64,000 nucleotides of DNA. Source: JADJGC01 sp964576925 (lineage in GTDB: Bacteria > Zixibacteria > MSB-5A5 > CAIYYT01). Below are positions 1 to 8,475 of this stretch, piece after piece (positions within the stretch are counted from its first letter, which is position 1; each line of letters begins with the position of its first letter). The stretch lies in assembly GCA_964576925.1 (NCBI GenBank), contig CAZNWJ010000005.1:1-64000 (forward strand), in the 5' to 3' direction. A program made the translations under genes and the position numbers. The notes under the pieces are model-generated. The model saw only the letters and a list, made by a program, of their open reading frames with translations. It ran no database searches and was not told the origin of the DNA.

Positions 1-62
1 CCGGTCTTCTCTTCGAGATTCTTGATCATGCTCGCCGTTGCGGCATCGATTTTGTCGGACAT
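1..62 (-). CDS. DUF4287-like protein, N-terminal fragment
   Basis: Only the first 20 codons are in the window; the gene runs off the left edge. The start ATG is at 62 and the product begins MSDKIDAATASMIKNLEEKT. This opening resembles small DUF4287 proteins, which start with a short helix followed by an N-L-x-x-K-T-G segment. Function of that family is not established. A purine-rich stretch lies just upstream of the start. The identification rests on 20 residues and is tentative. Confidence 0.45.
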   Translation of the reverse strand, partial: MSDKIDAATASMIKNLEEKT

Positions 63-270
63 CGTCCTGCTCTCCTCACTTGGTAATTGTTGTGCTGCCA
101 TTAAACGGGACCCGCCCGTTGCCGGCGGTGTCATACTTCTATTACGCAAGGGTGAGTAATTCTTTAGGGGCGGCAAAAAATGGTGCAAAGGTGATTGACG
201 GGTGCAACAATATGGGCAAAAGTGGGTAGAATGTATCTACTAACTTAACGAGAAACATAGGAGGATCAAC

Positions 271-777
271 ATGTCGATCAGCGCATCATTACTTCCCGAA
301 TTCGATCACGAAATGGCGACGACACGCCGCACGCTCGAACGCGTGCCGGACGGGCTTTTTGGTTGGAAACCACATGAAAAGTCCTACACCATGGGTCAAT
401 TGGCTGGGCATCTCTCGAACATTCCAAGTTGGGTACCATTCACTCTCGAACAGGATTCTCTGGATCTGGCTCCCGGCGGAGTGCCGATGAAGTTCGACTA
501 TCCGACCACCGCGGCCGGCTTGCTGAAGGCATTTGACGAAGGCGTCAAGGCGGCTCGCGCGTCGCTGGAGAAGACGTCCGATGCGACCATGATGCAGTCC
601 TGGTCATTGCTGGGGAACGGCCAGGTGTATTTCACCCAGCCAAAGGTTGCGGTGCTGCGTGGGTTTGTCATGAATCACTCGATACACCACCGCGCGCAAT
701 TGGGTGTTTACCTGCGACTCAACAATATTGCGCACCCGTCGATGTATGGTCCCTCGGCGGATGAAACCGGAATGTAG
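271..777 (+). CDS. DinB-family putative metal-dependent protein
   Basis: A 168-residue protein with the DinB/YfiT four-helix-bundle pattern. The three expected metal-ligand histidines are visible: H47 in GHLSNIP and H136 and H140 in NHSIHHRAQ. Family members bind a divalent metal; some are thiol transferases, but most have no known reaction, so no substrate is claimed. The start ATG follows a strong AGGAGG site by 7 bases. It stands alone between the leftward DUF4287-like gene and a leftward LpxD-like gene, so it is probably a single-gene transcript. Confidence 0.85.
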   Translation: MSISASLLPEFDHEMATTRRTLERVPDGLFGWKPHEKSYTMGQLAGHLSNIPSWVPFTLEQDSLDLAPGGVPMKFDYPTTAAGLLKAFDEGVKAARASLEKTSDATMMQSWSLLGNGQVYFTQPKVAVLRGFVMNHSIHHRAQLGVYLRLNNIAHPSMYGPSADETGM

Positions 778-966
778 TCAAGAGACTCGCTGAAGACTTA
801 TTGGGGCTGTCCCATAAGTTGGTTACGTCGCGATTATCCGGGCGGCAGTTCACAATTTCGCGCTGGAAAACGAGAAGCACCAAGTGTTTCCGAATGAGCG
901 CGCGAAATCAAGAACTGCCGCAACGGGCATTTACGGCGGCAAATGGGGTGGTTCTGAAGCGCAAAG

Positions 967-999
967 ACTCCGGCTCGAGCGAGCCGGAGTTTTCATTTT
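967..999. terminator. Rho-independent terminator
   Basis: A perfect 10-bp stem (967-976 with 981-990, ACTCCGGCTC and its complement) with a 4-base loop, followed on the + strand by TTTCATTTT. It lies 190 bases after the DinB-family gene and 18 bases before the end of the leftward acyltransferase gene, so it may end transcripts from both sides. Confidence 0.75.
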
Positions 1000-1017
1000 C
1001 GGCATGAAAAAGTAAGT

Positions 1018-1995
1018 TCAGACTTGGCGGGAGTTGACGAAATTTTCGAACTGTTTAAGCATTTCCGACTGTCGTTTGAGCTCGTCGGTGCCCTTGGCTG
1101 GATTGCCGGCAACGGTGCTGCCATCGGGGAGCGACTTGCGCACGACCGCGCCGATTCCGACCACGCAATCGTCACCGATCGTAATGCGATCGATGATCGC
1201 GCAATTGGGGCCGAGCCAGCTGCGGCTGCCGACCTTGACGCTTCCGGAGACTTCCGCGCAGGCAACCACCATCGCGCCCTCGCCGATTACGCAGTTATGA
1301 GCGATGTGCACGTGGTCGTCGATTTTGGCGTGGTCGTGAATGACGGTCGGTTCGATCGTGCCGGAACAGACTGTAGTGAATGAACCGACTTCGCAGTGGT
1401 CGCCGATTACAACGCCGCCCAGATGCGGCAGCCGCAGCGGCGGTTTACCGGGAGCCAGCGCGTAGCCGAAGCCCCAGCCGCCGACGACGCAGTTTTCCTT
1501 AATGACGCTGGAACGGCCGATGACCACGCTGGGTCCGATGCGCGCGCCAGACATCACATACGCCCCAGCAGCTATGCGGGAGTTCATGGCGATCGTTGCA
1601 CCCGGCTCGACCACGGCTGCCGGATCGATCGTCACGTTCTTACCGATGAAGATATGCCGGCGCGTATCAAGCGTGAGTTCTCCGCGCAGGTCCTTGGTGG
1701 CGACGACGGCATTAAGGATTTCCGCAAAGCGATAACGAGGATTGTCTGAAAAAATGACGCCGTTGGTTTTGGCGATTGCCAGAGAGTGCTCTCGCTGTTT
1801 CGCAGGCAGGATAATGACGCTGCCTTGAACTTCCTGGAGGCGGGTCAGAGTCGCATCATCGGGCTCGGCAGCGAAAATCAGAGCATGATCGGCCGGGTTG
1901 GCGGCGGAGGCGATCCGGCCCAGCTCAAAGCGCCGATTGCCCTCCAGGTCAAGAATGCGGCGCAGGTGATTGTTAAGTTCTGGCCACTTAATCAC
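1018..1995 (-). CDS. LpxD-like left-handed beta-helix acyltransferase
   Basis: A 325-residue protein. Residues ~110-290 are hexapeptide repeats (I-G-x-x-x-x) typical of left-handed beta-helix acyltransferases. The segment IDDHVHIAHNCVIG around H233 matches the catalytic HIAHN region of LpxD, which N-acylates UDP-3-O-acylglucosamine in lipid A synthesis. WGFGYA near residue 174 replaces the usual LpxD DGFGFA. The N-terminal ~100 residues match the LpxD uridine-binding domain only loosely. It lies 12 bases downstream of a carbohydrate deacetylase gene rather than in an lpx/fabZ cluster. It could therefore acylate another amino sugar; lipid A is not certain. Confidence 0.75.
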   Translation of the reverse strand: MIKWPELNNHLRRILDLEGNRRFELGRIASAANPADHALIFAAEPDDATLTRLQEVQGSVIILPAKQREHSLAIAKTNGVIFSDNPRYRFAEILNAVVATKDLRGELTLDTRRHIFIGKNVTIDPAAVVEPGATIAMNSRIAAGAYVMSGARIGPSVVIGRSSVIKENCVVGGWGFGYALAPGKPPLRLPHLGGVVIGDHCEVGSFTTVCSGTIEPTVIHDHAKIDDHVHIAHNCVIGEGAMVVACAEVSGSVKVGSRSWLGPNCAIIDRITIGDDCVVGIGAVVRKSLPDGSTVAGNPAKGTDELKRQSEMLKQFENFVNSRQV

Positions 1996-2007
1996 GATAG
2001 TCGGTCC

Positions 2008-2730
2008 TCATAGAATAGGGTCTTCGAGTTCAATGTGCTCGCGGTACCACCAAATGGGGTGCACGAGCAGTTGCAGACGCGGATAACGATCCAGAAATCC
2101 ACAGGGGCAACCTTCCCGCCAGATTGCTGACGAGTCGCTCAGGTACTTGACCTCGCCTTGAAACTGCGGATCGAAGGTGCAGAGCAGGTTGCCATCTCGC
2201 GGCAGGCGCGCCAGCTGCGCGCGAATTTCATCTGTGTTGGTCGAGCCGGAGGTGCGGTGCGGCGAGAAGACTCGCACCGGCCGCTCGATAATTTCTTCGA
2301 GGACGCGCTTTTCCTGGGCAAACACCTTGGCGCCGTCGTCCCCGAAGATCTTGGCTTGGTCGTAGAACTCAGTGTGGAGACCGATTTCGTGTCCGGCAGC
2401 CAGAATAGCGCGCAGCGCCTTCAAGCCGGGAAACGACCAGCAGTTGTAATAGCGGCTGTGGAGTCGGACGAAGTAGGTCGACTTCACTCCAAGTTGTTGT
2501 TCCAGTTCCGCCAGCGCTTGGGCCTTCTCCAGCGAGCGATCAACGTCGTGGCGCAGATAAATGAAGCGAGCGGTCTTCGCGGTGTCGCTGAAGAAGAGAA
2601 ACTCAACTCCGCGCTGCCGGTAGCCGGTCATGATGTCGGCATAGTGGGCAAACGAAAAACCGCAGGGAGCCGGAGGTTTCATGGACTGCTTTGCTATCGC
2701 GTCTTCAGCAAGCGAAGTAGACTTTGGCAC
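2008..2730 (-). CDS. polysaccharide deacetylase-family protein
   Basis: A 240-residue protein of the NodB/carbohydrate esterase 4-like fold. It has the metal and catalytic motif RHDVD at residues 60-64, GHEIGLHTEF at ~112-121, FSPHR near 155 and a late LVHPIWW. These enzymes remove N-acetyl groups from sugars, but this divergent group has no proven substrate. The first start is GTG at 2730; an ATG at 2682 would cut 16 residues and neither has a strong ribosome site. It is the first gene of a pair with the LpxD-like acyltransferase, suggesting deacylation and re-acylation of the same amino sugar. That pairing is inference. Confidence 0.78.
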   Translation of the reverse strand: MPKSTSLAEDAIAKQSMKPPAPCGFSFAHYADIMTGYRQRGVEFLFFSDTAKTARFIYLRHDVDRSLEKAQALAELEQQLGVKSTYFVRLHSRYYNCWSFPGLKALRAILAAGHEIGLHTEFYDQAKIFGDDGAKVFAQEKRVLEEIIERPVRVFSPHRTSGSTNTDEIRAQLARLPRDGNLLCTFDPQFQGEVKYLSDSSAIWREGCPCGFLDRYPRLQLLVHPIWWYREHIELEDPIL

Positions 2731-2815
2731 AGGGCCATCTTAGCGGACAGCCGGTGGCGGCGTCAACTAAAACTGCGGCAAGAAGGGTTTGAAGCAAAAC
2801 GGACCATAAATCTCC

Positions 2816-2843
2816 TTGACGGCACCGTCATCGTTGATATTAT
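2816..2843 (+). promoter_or_regulatory. sigma70-type promoter for the mddA-like gene
   Basis: TTGACG (2816-2821), a 16-base spacer and TATTAT (2838-2843). The expected start of transcription is about 90 bases before the methyltransferase start at 2943. Each hexamer differs from consensus at one position. Confidence 0.5.
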
Positions 2844-2942
2844 AGGTCTATATTAGAAAACGCGGGTCGCCGCACAAAGTTCACTCTTAATCCAGACTCT
2901 GCCGCTGGCGCGGTGTGAGTTCGCGAAAGGAGCGCGCTGTCT

Positions 2943-3716
2943 ATGGGAAGAATTCTGATCTTTGCCTACGGGGTGATCGCGTATCTGGTGTTCTTATTAG
3001 CCTTTGTCTACGCGATCGGCTTTGTCGGAGGGATTGTAGTCCCGAAGACGATCGACTCCGGTACGCCCGGCACTGCGGCCACGGCGATCGTAATCAACCT
3101 ATTGCTAATGAGCCTGTTCGCCGTGCAGCACAGCATCATGGCGCGGCCGTGGTTCAAGCGCGTCTGGACCAAGATGATTCCCGCGGCAGCGGAGCGCAGC
3201 ACGTTCGTGCTGTTGGCGAGCCTGATTCTCCTGCTGCTCTACTGGCAATGGCAGCCTCTGCCGACGCCGGTGTGGACAGTCGAGAACGAGATCGCGGTGA
3301 CGATTCTGCAGGGGCTGTTTTGGTTCGGCTGGCTGGTAGTCTTGCTGGCAACTTTCGTCATCAACCATTTCGACCTGTTCGGCCTGCGGCAGGTGTGGCT
3401 GAATTTGAGCGACCGGCCATACCGTTTTCTACCGTTCCGGGTAACCTCGATGTACCGCGTGATCCGACACCCGATCATGTTCGGATTTATCGTTGCCTTC
3501 TGGGCGGCCCCGACGATGAGCCAGGGACGATTGCTGTTTGCGGCGGTGACGACGGCCTATATCCTGGTCGCGATCCAGTTTGAAGAACGCGATCTGGTGC
3601 ACTACCATGGCGAGCGGTACGTGGCATACAAGAAGACGGTGCCGGCGCTGGTGCCGCTACCGAAGCTGGCGGAGAAGCAGGGACCGGGCGAAGTGGCCGC
3701 CGAGACACCGGAGTAG
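2943..3716 (+). CDS. mddA: methanethiol S-methyltransferase (MddA-like)
   Basis: A 257-residue integral membrane protein with five to six hydrophobic segments, of the NnrU/isoprenylcysteine methyltransferase superfamily. It closely resembles MddA: FVYAIGFVGG and VPKTIDSGT near the N-terminus, LFAVQHSIMARPWFKR, AERSTFVLLASL, NHFDLFGLRQVWL and RHPIMFGFIVAFWAAPTM are all family landmarks, and EERDLVHYHGERYVAYKK near the end fits the SAM-binding region. MddA uses S-adenosylmethionine to turn methanethiol into dimethyl sulfide. The gene stands alone behind its own promoter. The next gene repairs methionine sulfoxide, so both concern sulfur, but they do not look co-transcribed. Confidence 0.85.
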   Translation: MGRILIFAYGVIAYLVFLLAFVYAIGFVGGIVVPKTIDSGTPGTAATAIVINLLLMSLFAVQHSIMARPWFKRVWTKMIPAAAERSTFVLLASLILLLLYWQWQPLPTPVWTVENEIAVTILQGLFWFGWLVVLLATFVINHFDLFGLRQVWLNLSDRPYRFLPFRVTSMYRVIRHPIMFGFIVAFWAAPTMSQGRLLFAAVTTAYILVAIQFEERDLVHYHGERYVAYKKTVPALVPLPKLAEKQGPGEVAAETPE

Positions 3717-3954
3717 CCGGAACGGTCGCGCGTAAGATTCTCTGCAACAGGCACTAATTGATCCCGGCGCGAACGAGCCATGTGCGCCGGGACAATTTCT
3801 GATCATTCCGTCCATCACAGAATCGTCACAAATGGGTAACATCGAAATGCGTTCCATCAATTGAGGGAACTCTTCCCCCGGCTGCTGCTGTTTTAGTGAT
3901 TAAGAGCGGGCAATTGCGCCCGTTTCGATGGCAACGGGAAGAAGAGGACTCCAA

Positions 3955-5016
3955 ATGAACGAACATGATCAGCCGAAATCGCCGCTGCGATTTCTGGGGA
4001 TTGCCATAATCGCCGTGGCGCTCATCGCGCTACTGCTGCCGCTGACCCGCAAGGCGCCAACGCCGCTGGTGGCGGCTGACACGACAAGTACACAGACAAT
4101 GAACAGCGAGGTGAAATTGAACAAGCTGACGCCCGAAGAAGAGCGGGTTATTATCCATAAGGGCACCGAGATGCCGTTTACCGGCGAGTTCTACAAGCAC
4201 AAGGCTGCCGGGACTTACACCTGTCGCCAGTGCGGCGCCGCGCTGTACCGGTCGAACGACAAGTTTGATTCCGGCTGCGGCTGGCCGAGTTTTGACGACG
4301 AAATCAAGGGCGCGGTCAAGCGCACGCTGGATGCCGACGGTCGCCGAGTTGAAATCACCTGCGCCAACTGCGGCGGGCATTTGGGGCATGTGTTTGAAGG
4401 CGAAGGATTCACAGCCAAGAACACGCGGCATTGTGTGAACTCGATTTCTCTTAAGTTCGTGCCTGCGGGCGAGGAGGGCGGAGTAACCGTGATGAAGGCC
4501 GGCGCTTCCGAGAAGGCGACCATGCCGAAGCCGACCACGGAGACGGCCTATTTCGCAGGCGGGTGTTTCTGGGGAGTCGAGCATCTGCTGCAGAGTCAGC
4601 CGGGGGTGATCACGGCGCGCTCGGGTTACATGGGCGGCCACACCGAGAATCCGAGCTACAAGGATGTTTGCTACAAGGGTACCGGACATGCCGAAGCGGT
4701 CGAAGTGGTATTCGATCCGGCGAAAACCGATTACGAGACGCTGGCGAAGTATTTCTTCGAGATTCACGACCCCACGCAGGTGAATCGCCAGGGGCCGGAT
4801 GTCGGCGACCAGTATCGTTCGGCGGTTTTTTATACCTCCGATGCGCAGAAGGCTACGACAGAGAAGCTGATCGGTATTCTCAAGGACAAAGGCTACAAGG
4901 TCGTGACGCAGCTTGTCAAGGCCGAGAAATTCTGGCCGGCTGAGCAATACCACCAGGACTACTACGAGACCAACGGCAAGGAGCCGTACTGCCACTTCTG
5001 GACGAAGAAGTTCTGA
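3955..5016 (+). CDS. membrane-anchored MsrB-MsrA methionine sulfoxide reductase fusion
   Basis: A 353-residue fusion in the order MsrB then MsrA. A transmembrane anchor or uncleaved signal lies at ~18-35. The MsrB domain (~60-180) has zinc motifs CRQC and CANC and the catalytic cysteine C160 in RHCVNS; it reduces the R-sulfoxide of methionine. The MsrA domain (~200-350) has GGCFWG with C204 and reduces the S-sulfoxide. The anchor suggests repair of periplasmic proteins. I chose ATG 3955, 7 bases after GAAGAGGA, over an in-frame ATG at 3928 that has a poorer site. The fusion order MsrB-MsrA is the reverse of the Neisseria type. Confidence 0.93.
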   Translation: MNEHDQPKSPLRFLGIAIIAVALIALLLPLTRKAPTPLVAADTTSTQTMNSEVKLNKLTPEEERVIIHKGTEMPFTGEFYKHKAAGTYTCRQCGAALYRSNDKFDSGCGWPSFDDEIKGAVKRTLDADGRRVEITCANCGGHLGHVFEGEGFTAKNTRHCVNSISLKFVPAGEEGGVTVMKAGASEKATMPKPTTETAYFAGGCFWGVEHLLQSQPGVITARSGYMGGHTENPSYKDVCYKGTGHAEAVEVVFDPAKTDYETLAKYFFEIHDPTQVNRQGPDVGDQYRSAVFYTSDAQKATTEKLIGILKDKGYKVVTQLVKAEKFWPAEQYHQDYYETNGKEPYCHFWTKKF

Positions 5017-5042
5017 GGCCTGCAGGACATGTTCAATTTGCG

Positions 5043-5066
5043 AGGGCGACCTGTGGGGGTCGCCCT
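5043..5066 (+). terminator. terminator-like hairpin after the msr fusion
   Basis: A 9-bp stem (AGGGCGACC with GGTCGCCCT) and 6-base loop, 26 bases after the msr stop. The T-tract is weak. The stem is close in sequence to the dispersed hairpin at 8416-8440, so it may be a repeat copy used as a terminator. Confidence 0.5.
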
Positions 5067-5089
5067 TGGTGCTTCGAGCTAGGAGGCAG

Positions 5090-6220
5090 TCAACAATCAG
5101 CGCACGGCGGCGGTCCGGCAGCAAAGATGTAGTTAATCATGTATACGGCGTCAGTGATATTAGTTCGCGCATCACAGTTGTAATCGCCGGCCGCAATATC
5201 CTGCGGCGGCTGTCCGCCGGCGAAGATGTAGTTGATCAAGTGGACAACGTCGGTGACGTCAACTTGCCCGCTGCCGTCTGCATCGCCACAGACGATTTCA
5301 CAAGCATCGCCGATGCCATTGCCGTTGCCGTCTTCCTGCCCGGGATTGGCGACAGAAGGGCAGTTATCGACTGAGTCGCACACGTTATCAGAGTCAAGGT
5401 CCGGACAACTGAATTGCACGAGACCCTCGAAGACCGGCCTGAAAAGTTCGAAACCGGCCTCGTAATCGACAATTCCTCTTGCGATAACGGGCCCGTCAAG
5501 CGGAGGAGCTGCGACGGTGTCAACTTCCAGTATTTGGTCGTATGCGGAAGCAGATACGGTTCCATAGATGGTCAGCGTGAACTCGGTCAATACTCTCTGT
5601 GCGGAGACATCAAAAATGGAGATGCGCACGTTTCCGGTGAGTTCCTCGATGTCAGCCGTATGCGCCATTCCTGGCGAACCGGAGCTGAATCCCGCGATCG
5701 AGTCGATTATTACCGGAAAGTTGTTGCCGCGAATCTCAAGCGGAATGGAAAGGGCGAGCGTCGAATTCCCGAACGGAAACTCGCGGTGAGTGCCGCTGAC
5801 AGTAATATCGAATGTTGTGGTGTTCGCCGGAATTACGGCGCTGCTGATCCTGATGGTGTCGAATTCGGAGGTCGGCAGCGGCGAAGCACTACAAGTCGAG
5901 CAATCGCTTGGCAGTGGGCCGGCGACAAAGACGTATTCCGCCAGGAGCAGTGCATCACCGATGCTCAATCCGCAGTGACCATCGACGTCGGCCTCGCTTT
6001 CATGACAGGGGACCTGCTGCATGCCGGAGATGATGCAGCCGTCATCATGCAGATAGCGCGCGACGCTGACGATGTCGAAGATGTTGATGACTCCGTCGCC
6101 GTTTATGTCGCCGCAAGTCTGCGACACCGCAGTTGCGGGCAAGAACAGCGCCTGAAGCAGGACCAGACAGATGCCTCCGAAAACACCCGTCTTTCCGACA
6201 GAAACTTCAACCGCACTCAT
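5090..6220 (-). CDS. secreted protein with N- and C-terminal dockerin-like repeats and a thrombospondin type 3 segment
   Basis: A 376-residue exported protein. A signal peptide covers ~1-34. A first dockerin-like calcium-binding pair (GDINGDGVINIFDI, ADVDGHCGLSIGDA) follows directly. A central beta-rich region (~115-270) resembles a cohesin or Ig-like fold but is not identified. DLDSDNVCDSVDNCPS near 280 is a thrombospondin type 3 calcium repeat. A second dockerin pair ends the protein (GDADGSGQVDVTDV, DAVYMINYIFAAGPPP). ATG 6220 is preceded by GGAG at 8 bases and preferred over TTG 6232. No cohesin scaffold is seen nearby, so the binding partner is unknown. Confidence 0.8.
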   Translation of the reverse strand: MSAVEVSVGKTGVFGGICLVLLQALFLPATAVSQTCGDINGDGVINIFDIVSVARYLHDDGCIISGMQQVPCHESEADVDGHCGLSIGDALLLAEYVFVAGPLPSDCSTCSASPLPTSEFDTIRISSAVIPANTTTFDITVSGTHREFPFGNSTLALSIPLEIRGNNFPVIIDSIAGFSSGSPGMAHTADIEELTGNVRISIFDVSAQRVLTEFTLTIYGTVSASAYDQILEVDTVAAPPLDGPVIARGIVDYEAGFELFRPVFEGLVQFSCPDLDSDNVCDSVDNCPSVANPGQEDGNGNGIGDACEIVCGDADGSGQVDVTDVVHLINYIFAGGQPPQDIAAGDYNCDARTNITDAVYMINYIFAAGPPPCADC

Positions 6221-6501
6221 ATGCGACTCCAATCGCGAAAGTGGTTAAGGTTGCCTGCGCTCGAGATGTCTGGATTTGAAAACGGATAGAAATGTCGTTA
6301 TTAATATAGTCGATACTCGAGTCGTGTCAAGTTGTGAGATATCGATTCATAACCGGGTAGACCGGAACCCCGTAACACCGAGTGCCGTCGTCCAGATATG
6401 GAGATTCCGGGGGGCCGCGGTACCTGAATGGATTGAACGATCCATGATTGCTGACGTATATTTCAGTAGGCAGCAATTTCTTCAAGCCGAAGGGCCAAAA
6501 A

Positions 6502-7002
6502 GTGAGAAAGTTCCAGCGATGTGCGATTCTTGCGGTGTTGACGCTCGCTCTGACCATGTCGGGGTGCTTGGATTCAAGTCCACCGGGCGGGCCGCGATCA
6601 TACACAGAACGACCATTGGAAGGTCGAGTTAAACTGAGTGTCGAGCAGGTTGATCCTGACAACGAGTCTTCAAGTGCCGAACGGCTGTTCCTTCGTGTTG
6701 AAACCGAAGTGATGCAGCCCTGCATGAACTGGTCCATTGCCGGTTCGCTGCGAAAAGTCGGAGATCGCTTGCGCCTGTCGCTCGGCAACTTGCGCGTTCC
6801 GCAGATCTGTTTTACGGCGATCGGGCCGGCGGTCTATAAGACGGAGCTCGCCTGTCCGGCCGGAAAGTATTCGCTGGATGTCGGACTCTATGGACAGGTC
6901 GATAGGTACAGCCTCGAGATCAGCGATTCGCTGGTCGTGATTGACTCTCTTCAGACGAGTTTTTCGTTTGTGGAGGAAGATAGTGTTTGGCGGGGGCGGT
7001 GA
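6502..7002 (+). CDS. hypothetical lipoprotein
   Basis: A 166-residue protein starting at GTG 6502 (VRKFQRCAILAVLTLALTMSGC). The basic start, hydrophobic core and LTMSGC lipobox make it a clear lipoprotein acylated at the cysteine about residue 22. The rest is rich in beta-strand-type sequence, contains two further cysteines in the middle, and has no motif I recognise. An upstream in-frame ATG at 6448 would hide the signal peptide behind 18 residues. It is followed 134 bases later by another exported hypothetical protein. Confidence 0.65.
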   Translation: MRKFQRCAILAVLTLALTMSGCLDSSPPGGPRSYTERPLEGRVKLSVEQVDPDNESSSAERLFLRVETEVMQPCMNWSIAGSLRKVGDRLRLSLGNLRVPQICFTAIGPAVYKTELACPAGKYSLDVGLYGQVDRYSLEISDSLVVIDSLQTSFSFVEEDSVWRGR

Positions 7003-7136
7003 ATCGCTGATCGAGAGATCTGAAGTATGTTGCACAAGGCAATTGGTGCCAAAACTGAGGGCGGCCTGCGAACTTGAAAGAACTTGGCCGAAATGGAGTT
7101 ATTGGCTGCTCTGCCAGCCCAAAACAGGGACACTTC

Positions 7137-8153
7137 ATGCTCAAACGTCTAAGACTTAAGAAACTTCTCTCCGTTTTCGCCATGGTCTCCCTTGCATTGT
7201 GGGTGATTACGCCTTGGTGTCCAACGATGTATGGCACAGATTCTTCGTCTGGTGACACTTCTTCATCGGGACAGATAGTGTACAGGGACGCTGATTCTCT
7301 AGATACCTTCCTGACCTCAGATCAGTTTCTCTTCAAGACTTACGGATGGCCACTTCTCTCTCCGACTGACTTTCATGCTGCAGATCCAAGAATCACTAAG
7401 GACTTAGAAGGCCGGTCCAAGTCGATTGGCAGGCATGAGACAGACTTGGAAATCACAGTCGTAGACACTATCATCGCTGGCTACTTGAAATCTCGGTACA
7501 TACTCGTGTATGTACGACCAACGTTTAGGTATTTGGGTACCTTGACACCATTTGTTGTTCCAATCAGAGAGAACGAGAATGGAAGCTACGAGTGGGTCGA
7601 TTCCGTTGAGCTCTATCTGGCGAATCACCAGAGTGACATGACCCGAAGTCGCAGAATTACAGAGAGCGATTTTGCGTCCAGCGGTAGAATTTTCGATTGT
7701 TCAGACTCAGTTTTGGTGAAAATGGCGGCAGACATCATAACAATTGTATCCTCGTATCGCCCGATCATCTTCCTAAGTAGCATCGACGACGTACTGGAAT
7801 ATTCAAATTCTGTGTCTGATGAGGCCTTCTGGGAGAGACTTGGAGCAAAGGACACCATAAGGACTTTGTTGAGTTCGCAAGCACTCTTCAATGTATCCAG
7901 TAACGATTATCTTCGCTGTTGCTACGACAATGTCCGATTTACTCCGGCCGATTTCGGTTCGTTAGTAGATGAAATTCACGAGCCCCACATTCGCCAAACT
8001 GGCACTGTTCACAAGACTATAGTCTGGTGGACATGGTCGCCAGATTGTGGTGTATTCATAAGATGGAGCATTGTCATAAGTGAAAGCGGCAGCTTTCGGG
8101 TCATACCAGAGATCAAGGCGTTCTACCTTGGCTTCAACTTCTTCTACGCGTAG
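7137..8153 (+). CDS. hypothetical exported protein
   Basis: A 338-residue protein starting MLKRLRLKKLLSVFAM, a typical basic and hydrophobic signal peptide ending near residue 30. A serine/threonine/glycine-rich stretch follows. The remainder is soluble with many aromatic residues and no recognised motif. The start ATG 7137 is chosen for the signal peptide; an in-frame ATG at 7074 would add 21 residues and spoil it. The gene is visibly more AT-rich than its neighbours, suggesting recent acquisition or weak codon selection. No function can be given. Confidence 0.6.
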   Translation: MLKRLRLKKLLSVFAMVSLALWVITPWCPTMYGTDSSSGDTSSSGQIVYRDADSLDTFLTSDQFLFKTYGWPLLSPTDFHAADPRITKDLEGRSKSIGRHETDLEITVVDTIIAGYLKSRYILVYVRPTFRYLGTLTPFVVPIRENENGSYEWVDSVELYLANHQSDMTRSRRITESDFASSGRIFDCSDSVLVKMAADIITIVSSYRPIIFLSSIDDVLEYSNSVSDEAFWERLGAKDTIRTLLSSQALFNVSSNDYLRCCYDNVRFTPADFGSLVDEIHEPHIRQTGTVHKTIVWWTWSPDCGVFIRWSIVISESGSFRVIPEIKAFYLGFNFFYA

Positions 8154-8280
8154 TCCATGTGATTTCGTAAGAGAGTGCCTGCAGATTTGTACTCCACCGG
8201 AGTGGCGCGAATTTCACGGCCAGTTGCGATGATGGTTACCAGCGGCGTACCAGTAGGTGAGTTGTCAATTGCGCGCATCT

Positions 8281-8456
8281 GCACACACCGCCTCGCGCCG
8301 TCAGGAATCCTTTCCTGACGGGCAGCTATCTCGGTCGAGCTGCGGTCAGGAAAGGATTCCTGACCGCGCAGACAAGGGATTCCTGACCGCGCGACCAATG
8401 TCCGTGCAAATCGAAAGGGGCGACCACAAGGGTCGCCCCTACGATGAGCGTTTCAG
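8281..8456. repeat. cluster of hairpin repeats
   Basis: The 320-base gap after the exported protein holds three imperfect copies of a palindrome built on GTCAGGAAAGGATTCCTGAC (8299-8320, 8344-8366, and a half copy near 8376-8388). A separate 10-bp hairpin lies at 8416-8440 (AGGGGCGACC with GGTCGCCCCT) and is followed by CCTAC. No gene is visible. Similar hairpins occur at 22093-22490. Confidence 0.75.
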
Positions 8457-8475
8457 AAGTTTGTGCGGCCGAATC

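Noticed and set aside
4030..5124. Open frame of 364 codons antisense to the msr fusion
   Set aside because: The + strand encodes MsrB and MsrA with all catalytic residues; the antisense product shows nothing.
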